The notes under the pieces were generated by a model. It was not told where the DNA came from. It worked only from the letters and a program-made list of their open reading frames with translations, and searched no databases. A stretch of DNA of 32,647 bases from Candidatus Sphingobacterium stercorigallinarum (GTDB lineage Bacteria > Bacteroidota > Bacteroidia > Sphingobacteriales > Sphingobacteriaceae): assembly GCA_019115805.1 (NCBI GenBank), contig DXCW01000154.1, positions 1 through 32,647 on the forward strand. Direction: 5' to 3'. Below, piece by piece: positions 1 through 8,080 of the stretch. The position numbers were made by a program, and so were the translations under genes. How positions within the stretch are numbered: position 1 is the stretch's first letter; the number at the start of each line of letters is the position of its first letter.

Positions 1-2
1 AT

Positions 3-1391
3 GCCGCGTTTCTTATGGGGATTGTCACCGCACTAATCGGCGGCCGGCCAGGCATGGTTTCCGGCGGTGCCGGAGCAACGGTCGTGGTGCTCATTGCATT
101 AGTGCTTACTCACGGACAAGAATATTTATTCGCCGCCGTATTAGTGGCTGGACTATTGCAGCTTTTAGTGGGCGTCTTAAAACTCGGCAAATTTGTTCGT
201 CTCATCCCCCAGCCCGTTATGTACGGGTTCTTAAACGGTTTAGCGATCATTATCTTTCTGGCTCAGATCGAGCAGTTTAAAGTTTTAGAAAACGGCACGT
301 ACCATTGGATGGCTGGTGGACCCTTGTGGACAATGGTTGCACTCACCGTACTGACTATTTTGGTGGTGATCGTTTGGCCTCGAATCACCAAAACGGTTCC
401 CGCATCGCTGGTTGCTATTCTGATTACTTTCGGTTTGGTATCTTTCTTTGGAATTGATACTAAAAAAGTCATCCACATCGCCACCGTTAGCGGCAGCTTC
501 CCCCCTTTCCATATTCCCGTGGTTCCGTTCACTTGGGAAACCTTAACGATTATTTTCCCTTATGCGGCGATCATGGCATCAGTAGGCTTAATCGAATCGC
601 TATTGACACTGAACATGGTGGACGAGATTACTACCAGCAAAGGGAATTCGAATAAAGAAGCTGTTGCGCAGGGCGCAGCGAACATGGTCAACGGGCTGTT
701 CTCTGGAATGGGAGGTTGTGCCATGGTTGCCCAGACGCTGGTGAATCTGAATGCCGGAGGGCGTACACGCTTTTCCGCAGCTATAGGTGCTTTGGGCGTA
801 CTTTTTGTCATCTTAGTGGGAAGCAGTTTCATCGAACAGATCCCCATGGCCGCATTGGTAGGTGTTATGATCATGGTGGCGATCGGAACTTTCCAATGGG
901 TATCGATACGTTTGGTTAATAAAATGCCGATCGCTGACATCCTTGTCGGTATGCTAGTGGCTGCGATTACCGTTGTGTTGCACAATTTGGCACTCGCCGT
1001 ACTGGTTGGTGTGATCATTTCCGCAATCGTCTTTGCCTGGGATAACGCCAAGCGCATCCGAGCACGCAAATCCATCGATGAAGCCGGTCGAAAAATATAT
1101 GAGATTTATGGCCCGCTGTTTTTCGGTTCCACCGCGGCTTTCACCGAAAAGTTCGATCCACAAAATGACCCTGAGCAGATCATCATTGATTTCGCTGAAT
1201 CGCGCGTTGCAGATATGTCGGCGATCGAGTCGTTAAAGAAAGTCCTTGACAGGTATCAGCAACAAGGAAAAACGGTCATTCTACGCCACCTCAGTCCCGA
1301 TTGTAGGCGGCTATTGGCTAACGCTAAGGGCTTTATCGAGGTGGACATTCAGGAGGACCCGACCTATCCTGTTATGCCTGGGGATCGATAA
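3..1391 (+). CDS. SulP-family anion transporter with STAS domain (5' end missing)
   Basis: This is the C-terminal part of a SulP/SLC26-type inner-membrane anion (sulfate or bicarbonate class) transporter. The frame is already open at base 3 and reads A-A-F-L before the first Met at base 15, and the conserved segment GGRPGMVSGGAGA follows at once. In SulP proteins that segment lies well inside the membrane domain, so the true start is upstream of the window. Many hydrophobic helices fill residues 1-340 of the visible part. A cytoplasmic STAS domain follows at about 355-450, with a beta-strand/loop IIIDFAESRVADMSAIESL like that of anti-sigma antagonist folds. The substrate cannot be read from sequence. 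The gene ends 90 bp before the next, same-strand gene. Confidence 0.93.
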   Translation, partial: AAFLMGIVTALIGGRPGMVSGGAGATVVVLIALVLTHGQEYLFAAVLVAGLLQLLVGVLKLGKFVRLIPQPVMYGFLNGLAIIIFLAQIEQFKVLENGTYHWMAGGPLWTMVALTVLTILVVIVWPRITKTVPASLVAILITFGLVSFFGIDTKKVIHIATVSGSFPPFHIPVVPFTWETLTIIFPYAAIMASVGLIESLLTLNMVDEITTSKGNSNKEAVAQGAANMVNGLFSGMGGCAMVAQTLVNLNAGGRTRFSAAIGALGVLFVILVGSSFIEQIPMAALVGVMIMVAIGTFQWVSIRLVNKMPIADILVGMLVAAITVVLHNLALAVLVGVIISAIVFAWDNAKRIRARKSIDEAGRKIYEIYGPLFFGSTAAFTEKFDPQNDPEQIIIDFAESRVADMSAIESLKKVLDRYQQQGKTVILRHLSPDCRRLLANAKGFIEVDIQEDPTYPVMPGDR

Positions 1392-1481
1392 TATTAGTGG
1401 CAATCCTGTAAAAATCAATATACTTTTTGGATTTTAGAACTAATTTTCATTAACTTGGTCATCAGATAACTCCCTTATACG

Positions 1482-2048
1482 ATGACCGTTACCAAGAAAA
1501 TCTCTGACAAAGATAAAGAGGACCTATTTCAAATTTTGCAAAAACGTTTTGACACCCATATGGAGCGCCATCCAGAGGTTGATTGGCAAGACATTGCATC
1601 CAAGCTACTGGAGCTGCCAAACAAAAAGTTAGCGGCCCTGATGGCGATGGAGGAAAGCGGTGGTGAACCCGATATTGTCAGCGGTCTCCCGGATAGTAAA
1701 CCCCTTGTATTTGTAGACTGTTCGCCCGAGAGTCCCAAAGGCCGGCGCAGTTTGTGCTACGATGAACAAGCCTTAATATCCAGAAAACAGCATAAGCCGA
1801 AGGACAGTGCTGTGCATCTCTCGGAGAGCATAGGCATTCAAATACTCTCAGAGAAGCAGTACGCACATTTGCAACAAAGCGGCTCCTACGATAACAAGAC
1901 CTCCAGCTGGCTGTCGACTCCCCCAGCAATTCGAGAGCTGGGTGGCGCGATCTTCGGTGATCGGCGATTCGGTAGGGTCTTTACCTATCACAACGGCGCC
2001 GAGTCTTACTACGGTTCACGTGGATTCAGAGCTGCTCTGGAACTATAG
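1482..2048 (+). CDS. DUF4256 family protein
   Basis: This 188-residue soluble protein has no signal peptide or membrane segment. It matches my recollection of the DUF4256 family: an N-terminal helical part with HPEVDW, then GGEPDIV, the conserved block DCSPESPKGRRSLCYD, and a C-terminal block with GGAIFGDRRFGRVF and YHNGAESYY..RGFR. Its length is normal for the family, whose function is not established. The gene lies between the SulP gene and a convergent isomerase gene; the 62-bp gap to the latter carries two copies of AAGACACTTAAG (2066-2077 and 2104-2115). Family assignment is from motif memory, and no activity is proposed. Confidence 0.85.
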   Translation: MTVTKKISDKDKEDLFQILQKRFDTHMERHPEVDWQDIASKLLELPNKKLAALMAMEESGGEPDIVSGLPDSKPLVFVDCSPESPKGRRSLCYDEQALISRKQHKPKDSAVHLSESIGIQILSEKQYAHLQQSGSYDNKTSSWLSTPPAIRELGGAIFGDRRFGRVFTYHNGAESYYGSRGFRAALEL

Positions 2049-2110
2049 GTCAGTTTATAGCACACAAGACACTTAAGCAAAAGGAGTGTAAAAAACTACT
2101 ATTAAGACAC

Positions 2111-3016
2111 TTAAGAAATCATTATATCGTCCAATTGCCGAGATAACTTTTCCAGATGCTTTCGATCACCTCCACCAATTTCAAGAATCAAATAGTCTCC
2201 TTGGTAGTTGATTGCACGGATTTTGTCCATAACGGACTTCCAATTAACACTCCCCTTGCCCAATTCGACATTGAAGCCCGCGCGCAAGCCTTGGTTGTTC
2301 ATGGCCTCGGTGCTGAATTCTTTCACGTGCAACTTAAACACTTTGTCGGCTAAGATTTCTAACCAATGTTCTGGCCAACCGTAACGCAAGATATTTCCTA
2401 GGTCAAAATACCATCCTACTAAAGGATGATCAATCTCATCGAGAAATGCCTTGGCTTCAATCGGACTTAAAATGAAGTTGTTCCAAACGTTCTCCAGCCC
2501 AATCTTCACACCGTTTTTTTCCGCATGAGGGATCAGTTTGCGGATCGAGTCCAGCGCATTTTGATAAGCCGTCTGATAAGACACCTCTGCACTGACAACC
2601 CCAGGTACTACAAGCACTGTATCGCCTCCAAGCTCCTTGGTTTCTGCGAGCGATTTGGCAATCGAATCGATAGTGAACCGGCGAATGCTCGGATCGGGAT
2701 CAGACAGGGGTTTCGCCCAGTGATCTTTGTTTACTGTACTGGGCAATTCTACGCCCGTTTGATCTCGCGCAGCTAAAAGTTCCTTTATCGGAACTTCTAG
2801 TGGGCTATTCATTTCGATCCCCTGAAATCCGAGATCCTTAACTAACTTAAATTTATCTAATACCGATAAATCTTCATCAATCATCCAATACCCCAATCCT
2901 TTTTTAAATGCGGTTTTATGCTCCCTAATTCGACCCTGTATTTCAGGTAAAAAAGGTACATCAGCTAAACTAAAACTTAATACACCTAGAGTTTTGACAA
3001 AATCTTTCCGATTCAT
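2111..3016 (-). CDS. Sugar phosphate isomerase/epimerase-like TIM-barrel protein
   Basis: This 301-residue protein belongs to the xylose-isomerase-like/AP-endonuclease-2 TIM-barrel superfamily. The expected metal-site ligands can be placed at barrel strand ends: Glu175 (GLENVW), Asp205 (GWYFDLGN), His230 (KLHVKEF) and Glu279 (LILEIGGGD). The first ~25 residues (MNRKDFVKTLGVLSFSLADV) resemble the weakly hydrophobic export leaders common on Bacteroidota family members, but no clear twin-arginine motif is present, so location is uncertain. Related proteins isomerise or epimerise sugars or inositols, and the substrate here cannot be told. The next gene upstream on the same strand (D-cysteine desulfhydrase) ends 35 bp away, so co-transcription is possible. 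Confidence 0.85.
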   Translation of the reverse strand: MNRKDFVKTLGVLSFSLADVPFLPEIQGRIREHKTAFKKGLGYWMIDEDLSVLDKFKLVKDLGFQGIEMNSPLEVPIKELLAARDQTGVELPSTVNKDHWAKPLSDPDPSIRRFTIDSIAKSLAETKELGGDTVLVVPGVVSAEVSYQTAYQNALDSIRKLIPHAEKNGVKIGLENVWNNFILSPIEAKAFLDEIDHPLVGWYFDLGNILRYGWPEHWLEILADKVFKLHVKEFSTEAMNNQGLRAGFNVELGKGSVNWKSVMDKIRAINYQGDYLILEIGGGDRKHLEKLSRQLDDIMIS

Positions 3017-3051
3017 AAATAATACGTTTGGTTGATAGGCTAAGTTAATAA

Positions 3052-4071
3052 TTAAAAATGACCAGGATACGCAAATAACCCCGGCACACCACCGGTGTGC
3101 ATAAAAAGAATCGGCTCGTTTGCCTTGAGCTTACCACTTTCGATATCCGCAATCAGGCCTGCAAATGCTTTCCCTGTGTAAACAGGATCCAGGAATATCC
3201 CCTCTGTTTGTGCCAGTAATGCAATCGCATCCAATCCGTTTTTAGACGGAATACCATACGCATCCCCATGGTGACCTTGAATCAAGCGAATCGACGATGG
3301 ATCAATAGCGATTAGCGGATCAAATATTTCCGAAATCTGACTCAACAACTTAACAGTATGCGTCAACAGCGGTTCTTTTTCAGGCTGCACATTGTAAGCA
3401 CGAACCTGCGCAGGCCAATTCAGCAAGGCCACACCCGCCAAGAGCCCTGCATGGGTTCCGCCTGAGCCAGAAGCGAGCGCTATTTGACGGATTTGTATAT
3501 CCAATTTTGCCAATTGTTGCTGCATCTCATAGGCGGCATGTATATAACCGAGGCTTCCGACCAGATTGGAGCCACCTACTGGAATTAAATACACCTGCTC
3601 GCCCGCATCGCTATATGTTTTAGCGAGTTGCTTGGCGTATGACAACACATCTTCTTGCACCGACCTGCGATGAATTTTAGCCCCTATTAGGCGGTCCAAG
3701 ACAAGATTACCGTTCTCTCGGTACGCCGCAGAGGAATCGGGCACACTTTCTTTCAGCACCAAATCCACTTCAAACCCCAGCATGGTGGCCACACAGGCTG
3801 TTAACCTCGCATGATTGGATTGCAACGCTCCTATCGTGATGATACGCGTGGCCCGATTGGCTTTAGCCTCTGCCATAAGGTATTCCAGTTTACGCAATTT
3901 ATTTCCGCCCAGACCAATGGAGGCTGCATCGTCACGTTTCATGTAGATATCAACGCCCAATTTCCTAGACAATCGTGACAAATAATGTATAGGCGTAGGC
4001 TCAGGCAATAGGGAAACCGAAGCATACCCGCGCCTGCTGAGGTGGCTCTTAAAGCCTTCGAAATTCAACAT
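3052..4071 (-). CDS. dcyD: D-cysteine desulfhydrase (ACC-deaminase family PLP enzyme)
   Basis: This is a 339-residue fold-type II PLP enzyme. The cofactor Lys is Lys58 in GGNKLRKLE, followed by the QSNH motif (84-87) and a Gly-rich phosphate loop ASGSGGTHAG. Two positions separate ACC deaminase (Glu and Leu) from D-cysteine desulfhydrase (hydroxyl residues). Here they are Thr299 (DPVYTGK) and Thr326 (MHTGGVPG), which favours D-cysteine desulfhydrase: D-cysteine to pyruvate, sulfide and ammonia. General database labels for such proteins often say ACC deaminase, and activity on other D-amino acids is possible. The gene is divergent from gdhA across a 106-bp AT-rich gap, linking two ammonia-releasing or ammonia-handling enzymes. 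Gene symbol is by family, not proven orthology. Confidence 0.85.
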   Translation of the reverse strand: MLNFEGFKSHLSRRGYASVSLLPEPTPIHYLSRLSRKLGVDIYMKRDDAASIGLGGNKLRKLEYLMAEAKANRATRIITIGALQSNHARLTACVATMLGFEVDLVLKESVPDSSAAYRENGNLVLDRLIGAKIHRRSVQEDVLSYAKQLAKTYSDAGEQVYLIPVGGSNLVGSLGYIHAAYEMQQQLAKLDIQIRQIALASGSGGTHAGLLAGVALLNWPAQVRAYNVQPEKEPLLTHTVKLLSQISEIFDPLIAIDPSSIRLIQGHHGDAYGIPSKNGLDAIALLAQTEGIFLDPVYTGKAFAGLIADIESGKLKANEPILFMHTGGVPGLFAYPGHF

Positions 4072-4131
4072 TTTATAAAATATTTTCCATTACAACAAAT
4101 GAAAATACATAATAAATTAGCATTTATTCGA

Positions 4132-4139
4132 TATTTTTG
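4132..4139 (+). promoter_or_regulatory. Candidate Bacteroidota -7 box for gdhA
   Basis: TATTTTTG fits the Bacteroidota sigma-A -7 consensus TAnnTTTG. It lies about 40 bp before the gdhA ATG in an AT-rich divergent intergenic stretch. No clear -33 TTG was found at the right distance, so this is a half-supported promoter. Confidence 0.4.
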
Positions 4140-4177
4140 CTAATATTGTAGTAGCTCAAATAAATATTTAACAATAA

Positions 4178-5512
4178 ATGTCCCTAAATTTTAAGAATTT
4201 TATTAAGCTCGTAGAACGGCGTAACCCTAACGAACCGGAATTTCTACAAGCTGTAACTGAAGTGGTAGAGGATCTTATCCCCTATATCGTTGAAAACAGA
4301 CCCGACCTGGTCGATCTCAACATTCTAGGACGCATCGTCGAGCCAGAAAGAATGATCACATTCCGAGTAGCTTGGATGGATGACAACAATGAAGTCCAAG
4401 TGAATAGAGGGTATCGTGTGCAAATGAATTCAGCAATTGGCCCGTATAAAGGCGGACTTCGTTTCGCACCAGACGTCAACCTGAGCATCTTAAAATTTTT
4501 AGCGTTTGAACAAGTCTTTAAAAACAGCCTTACCGGTCTGCCGATCGGTGGTGGAAAAGGAGGCTCGGACTTTGACCCGAAAGGAAAGTCCGATACAGAG
4601 ATCATGCGGTTCTGCCAGAGTTTCATGACCGAATTGCACCGGCATATCGGACCAGGAACTGACGTACCTGCTGGTGACATCGGTGTAGGTGGCCGAGAAG
4701 TCGGGTACCTGTTTGGCCAATACAAACGGTTACAAAACAGTTTTTCTGGCGTGATGACAGGAAAAGGTACTCAATGGGGCGGCTCGTTTATTCGTCCCGA
4801 GGCGACCGGATACGGATTACTTTACTTTGTGCAGTGCATTCTGGATTTCAATAATGAATCCATCGAGAACAAGACCGTTACCATCTCCGGCGCCGGAAAT
4901 GTCGCTTATTATGCTGCGGAAAAAGCCATTCAGCTCGGCGCAAAAGTCTTAACCCTATCGAATAGCCAAGGCACCATTTACGATAAGGAAGGCCTGACAT
5001 TCGAGAAGCTTCAACACATCACTTCGTTAGGACGAAATCTCTCTCGGTATCCGAAGAAATACCCTAGTGGCTCTTACCACGCCAAAGAAACCCCTTGGCA
5101 ATTCAAATGCGATATCGCACTCCCTTGCGCCACACAAAACGAAATCAGTGAAGCGGATGCGAAACGTTTGGTGAAAAATGGCTGCAAAATCGTTGCCGAA
5201 GGTGCAAACATGCCATCGACAGCGGAAGCAATCCGCGTCTACGAGCAAGCTAAAATACATTTTGGACCCGGAAAGGCTGCGAATGCAGGAGGCGTTGCGG
5301 TATCCGGACTGGAAATGTCCCAAAACGCAATAGGCCAACAATGGCCTCATGAGAAAGTGGATCATCGTTTAAAATTAATTATGGAAGAGATCCATAAAAC
5401 CTGCGTACGATACGGCAAGGAACCCAATGGCTATATCAATTATCTTAAAGGCGCGAACATTGGTGGATTTTTAAAAGTAGCCGAAGCGATGAAAGCGCAA
5501 GGCGTTGTTTAA
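4178..5512 (+). CDS. gdhA: NADP-type glutamate dehydrogenase
   Basis: This 444-residue hexameric class-I glutamate dehydrogenase converts 2-oxoglutarate plus ammonia to glutamate, usually with NADPH in the assimilatory enzymes. The substrate motif GGLRFAPDVN (92-101), the catalytic Lys127 in GGGKGGSDFDP and Asp167 in PAGDIGVGGREVG are all present. The Rossmann loop SGAGNVA follows. The C-terminal half contains the conserved VAEGANMPST and AANAGGVAVSGLEMSQN. Length is normal and nothing is broken. It is monocistronic: a divergent gene sits upstream and a strong intrinsic terminator begins 22 bp after the stop. NADP versus NAD preference is inferred from overall similarity to bacterial NADP enzymes, not tested. 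Confidence 0.97.
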   Translation: MSLNFKNFIKLVERRNPNEPEFLQAVTEVVEDLIPYIVENRPDLVDLNILGRIVEPERMITFRVAWMDDNNEVQVNRGYRVQMNSAIGPYKGGLRFAPDVNLSILKFLAFEQVFKNSLTGLPIGGGKGGSDFDPKGKSDTEIMRFCQSFMTELHRHIGPGTDVPAGDIGVGGREVGYLFGQYKRLQNSFSGVMTGKGTQWGGSFIRPEATGYGLLYFVQCILDFNNESIENKTVTISGAGNVAYYAAEKAIQLGAKVLTLSNSQGTIYDKEGLTFEKLQHITSLGRNLSRYPKKYPSGSYHAKETPWQFKCDIALPCATQNEISEADAKRLVKNGCKIVAEGANMPSTAEAIRVYEQAKIHFGPGKAANAGGVAVSGLEMSQNAIGQQWPHEKVDHRLKLIMEEIHKTCVRYGKEPNGYINYLKGANIGGFLKVAEAMKAQGVV

Positions 5513-5533
5513 AAATGCAATCAAATAAATTGA

Positions 5534-5567
5534 AGCTCCCGGACGGATTCGTCCGGGAGCTTTTTTA
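5534..5567 (+). terminator. Intrinsic terminator of gdhA
   Basis: A perfect 12-bp stem AGCTCCCGGACG / CGTCCGGGAGCT with loop GATT is followed by a run of T. It starts 22 bp after the gdhA stop codon. Confidence 0.95.
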
Positions 5568-5604
5568 TTTCTATTTTTAAGCATTAAATTAACGAACCAC
5601 AACT

Positions 5605-5850
5605 ATGCGCGTATTAGCTGAACTCCCCCATCCCGATTGTAAGATCACGATCTTTGGGATGAATCAAAAATTCATCATCAAGTTTGAGCAAGGAACTTTA
5701 GAACAATCTTACAAGCTCGCTGAAACCGATATAATCGGCGGGGTTAACGGTGTCTTCGAACTATTGGATGATGCGTTTATCCAACACGTCATCCAGACAT
5801 TTTCCACCATGCGGCAATCCTTTATCGAGGCCTACTCTAGATATGAATAA
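5605..5850 (+). CDS. Small hypothetical protein (81 aa)
   Basis: I do not recognise this 81-residue protein. It is probably cytoplasmic, with no signal peptide and no membrane segment. The N-terminal half is strand-rich (CKITIFGMNQKFIIKFEQG) and the C-terminal half helical (DDAFIQHVIQTFSTMRQSFIEAY). It is bounded by intrinsic terminators on both sides (5534-5567 and 5908-5944), so it forms its own transcription unit, which supports it being a real gene. The composition looks protein-like rather than random. Confidence 0.6.
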   Translation: MRVLAELPHPDCKITIFGMNQKFIIKFEQGTLEQSYKLAETDIIGGVNGVFELLDDAFIQHVIQTFSTMRQSFIEAYSRYE

Positions 5851-5907
5851 AACCTTCATATAGCAGCTGTAAACCACTTATTTATAAGTCAAACCGATTC
5901 TAAAAAT

Positions 5908-5944
5908 GCTCTCTCCAAATATAATTTGGAAAGAGCGTTTTTTT
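5908..5944 (+). terminator. Intrinsic terminator after the 81-aa gene
   Basis: Arms GCTCTCTCCAAAT and ATTTGGAAAGAGC pair over 13 positions with one mismatch and a 3-nt ATA loop, followed by G and seven T. It closes the small gene's unit. Confidence 0.88.
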
Positions 5945-6036
5945 ATTGACGAACTCGGAGCGCTAATCTAAACATACACTCTAATTAATGCCAATAATAA
6001 ATTGATAAACAATTTAGTAAATATCATAACAAAATT

Positions 6037-6720
6037 TTATTTGGCGAACATTTTCGCCAAATATTTGACACCTATCGTCGCTTTTTCTGGAATTCGAATG
6101 ACTCGATCTGGCAAAGCGTGCCCAGCGGCACTTGGATCAATAAACGCCACCTGGCAATCGGCACTCACCTCATAAGCCAATGTGGCTGCGGGATATACCT
6201 GCAAGGAGGTCCCTACGATAATCAGCAGGTCTGCATCATGGACTAAATCCACGGCTTGTCCCATATTGGGAACCGGCTCTCCAAACCAAACCACATGGGG
6301 TCGAAGCTGAGCGCCAAGCTCACATCGATCACCCAGATCCAAACGTTCACCCCGTATGGGGTACACCAGACTAGGATCCAAAGAAGACTGTGCTTTGCGT
6401 ATCTCTCCATGTAGGTGGAGCACATTTGTACTTCCAGCACGCTCATGTAAATCGTCAATATTTTGAGTAATAATCCGGACCTCATGTTCGCGAGCCAACG
6501 CCGCGAAATAAAGATGGGCCGCATTCGGTTTCGCTTTTAAACAATCCGCTCGTCTTTGGTTATAAAACTCCAGCACCAGCTCCCTGTTCTCTCGCCAGGC
6601 CTGCGGAGTAGCCACGTCTTCCACCCGATGACCTTCCCAGAGGCCATCACTACCTCTAAACGTAGGCAAATTACTTTCCGCCGAAACACCTGCCCCGGTG
6701 AAAACCACAATTTTTCTCAT
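6037..6720 (-). CDS. cobB: NAD-dependent protein deacylase (sirtuin, CobB-like)
   Basis: This 227-residue SIR2-family enzyme removes acyl groups from lysines using NAD. NAD-binding GAGVSAESNLPTFRG lies at 9-23, TQNIDDLHERAG at 85-96, and the catalytic His104 in HLHGEI. Tyr53 and Arg56 (FYNQRR) match the Y-x-x-R pair of class III (SIRT5/CobB) enzymes, which favours desuccinylase or demalonylase activity. The four zinc cysteines of most sirtuins are absent: between HGEI and LRPHVVWFGE only Cys133 remains. I recall this as a common state in Bacteroidota sirtuins rather than damage. The gene stands alone, 96 bp downstream of the DUF2892 gene on the same strand. Confidence 0.93.
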   Translation of the reverse strand: MRKIVVFTGAGVSAESNLPTFRGSDGLWEGHRVEDVATPQAWRENRELVLEFYNQRRADCLKAKPNAAHLYFAALAREHEVRIITQNIDDLHERAGSTNVLHLHGEIRKAQSSLDPSLVYPIRGERLDLGDRCELGAQLRPHVVWFGEPVPNMGQAVDLVHDADLLIIVGTSLQVYPAATLAYEVSADCQVAFIDPSAAGHALPDRVIRIPEKATIGVKYLAKMFAK

Positions 6721-6816
6721 ACGTTATTTGTTATTATTCTTATCAGCATCAACCCCTGTAAACAATAAACGGTCTCATATTGCTATGAAACCGTTATCAA
6801 ATCATTAATGTAAGCG

Positions 6817-7110
6817 TTATTTCACAAAATATCGATGCTCGATAACGGTGGCTTCCTGTTTATCACCCTCTACGGCTGCTTTCACAGGGCAGCTTCCGGT
6901 TATCCCGCGGTACACTAATGCACCGCCTAAGGTAATTCCCGAAAAGGCGGTTAGCGGGCGACTAAAGAGATTCTTAACACCCACACCCAAAATAAAACCA
7001 CCAGCTATCACCGATAACACACGTTCGGATGAACTGACATTCCCGTGTGCACAGGATTCATCCATTTTTCTTTTCACTTTGTCAAACGCATAGTTTAAAA
7101 CACCACTCAT
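6817..7110 (-). CDS. DUF2892 / YgaP-like small membrane protein
   Basis: This 97-residue protein has the DUF2892 pattern NVSSSERVLSVIAGGFILGVG near residue 24, then LTAFSGITLGGALVYRGITGSCPV. Two short, Gly-rich membrane segments (about 30-47 and 53-70) precede a polar tail. The family forms small inner-membrane dimers and in some proteins is fused to rhodanese domains; no rhodanese is present here. The role is unknown. It lies 96 bp upstream of the sirtuin gene on the same strand. Confidence 0.85.
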   Translation of the reverse strand: MSGVLNYAFDKVKRKMDESCAHGNVSSSERVLSVIAGGFILGVGVKNLFSRPLTAFSGITLGGALVYRGITGSCPVKAAVEGDKQEATVIEHRYFVK

Positions 7111-7192
7111 AGTATTGAATTTATTCCATCAATAAAACGCATTTGGTTTAAAAAAGTTTGCATCCCCAAGTAATTCTCCTTCAGAGCCCGTT

Positions 7193-7200
7193 TATTTTTG
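7193..7200 (+). promoter_or_regulatory. Candidate -7 box for the ATP-cone nuclease gene
   Basis: TATTTTTG matches TAnnTTTG and lies 30 bp before the start codon at 7231. No -33 TTG is seen at the usual spacing. Confidence 0.4.
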
Positions 7201-7230
7201 TAGATTCACGTAAAAATTTCAACTGATCAT

Positions 7231-8076
7231 ATGCGAGTAAAAAAGTATTCTGGTGAAATGGCTCCTTTTGACGAGTCCGCATTGAGGCATTCGCTGACCC
7301 GTTCTGGCGCGAGCGAGAAGGAAGTAGATATGGTTTATGCAGCAATTAAAGGCTATTTGTATGATGGCATCTCAACGAGAGAACTTTACCAAATTGCTTT
7401 TGAAGCGCTCGCCAAGCAGAAAGATTCCTACGCGGCGCGATACAGTCTAAAACGTGCATTACGAGAACTCGGTCCCGAAGGTTTTTATTTTGAAAAATGG
7501 GTGGCTCGCTTGATGACAGAAGACGGTTTTCAAACCCTAACCAGCCAAACCGTCCAGGGACACGCAGTTTCCCATGAAATCGACGTAGTAGCGCAACGCG
7601 ATAACCGTTTACTAGCTATAGAGTGTAAGTTTCGTAACGATCCGGACGCCAAAATATCGGTCACTACTCCCATGTATTTCAAATCGCGTGCGAACGATAT
7701 CAGCGGCATTACGTATAATTTTTTCGATAGCCCTCTAGAATTTTCGGCGGGAATGATGGTCACCAACGCGTATTTCACAAGCGACTCCATCAATTTCGCT
7801 GAATATTACCAGATCAAATTGTTGTCTTGGAATTATCCGGAAGGAAAGAGCTTAAAAGTATTGGTCGATGACAACGCTGAGTACCCCGTAACCTGCTTGA
7901 TCAACCTCTCCGAACAGGAGAAAAAATTTCTATTGAAAAACGACTGCATCCTCGTCAAAGATTTGGTGGAGCACCCAGAAATCCTTTCGCAGATTCAAAT
8001 TGCCAAAGATCATCAAGAACGGATCCAGAGAGAGGCCAAAGAGCTGATCAATAGCCCACAACACCATAACGGATAA
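7231..8076 (+). CDS. ATP-cone domain fused to PD-(D/E)XK nuclease-like domain
   Basis: This 281-residue protein combines two recognisable modules. Residues 2-85 are an ATP-cone (RVKKYSGEMAPFDES, helices, then DSYAARYSLKRALREL), the nucleotide-sensing domain known from ribonucleotide reductases and NrdR. Residues 86-200 look like an Mrr/RecB-type nuclease core: Glu88 in FEKWVARLM, Asp118 in HEIDVVAQ and Glu131-Cys-Lys133 in LLAIECKF. All nuclease residues are intact. The last ~80 residues are helical and charged. This architecture is deposited in databases as restriction endonuclease with ATP cone; its biological job is not established. No methyltransferase or specificity subunit is nearby. 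It ends 4 bp from the convergent ispE. Confidence 0.85.
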   Translation: MRVKKYSGEMAPFDESALRHSLTRSGASEKEVDMVYAAIKGYLYDGISTRELYQIAFEALAKQKDSYAARYSLKRALRELGPEGFYFEKWVARLMTEDGFQTLTSQTVQGHAVSHEIDVVAQRDNRLLAIECKFRNDPDAKISVTTPMYFKSRANDISGITYNFFDSPLEFSAGMMVTNAYFTSDSINFAEYYQIKLLSWNYPEGKSLKVLVDDNAEYPVTCLINLSEQEKKFLLKNDCILVKDLVEHPEILSQIQIAKDHQERIQREAKELINSPQHHNG

Positions 8077-8080
8077 GTCG

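Noticed and set aside
560..1075. 171-codon frame on - inside the SulP gene
   Set aside because: It lies wholly within the SulP membrane domain on the other strand and has a Thr/Ile-rich composition typical of antisense to hydrophobic coding DNA.
2078..2100. Possible terminator between the DUF4256 and isomerase genes (ACACT / AGTGT)
   Set aside because: The stem is only 5 bp with a long loop, too weak to call.
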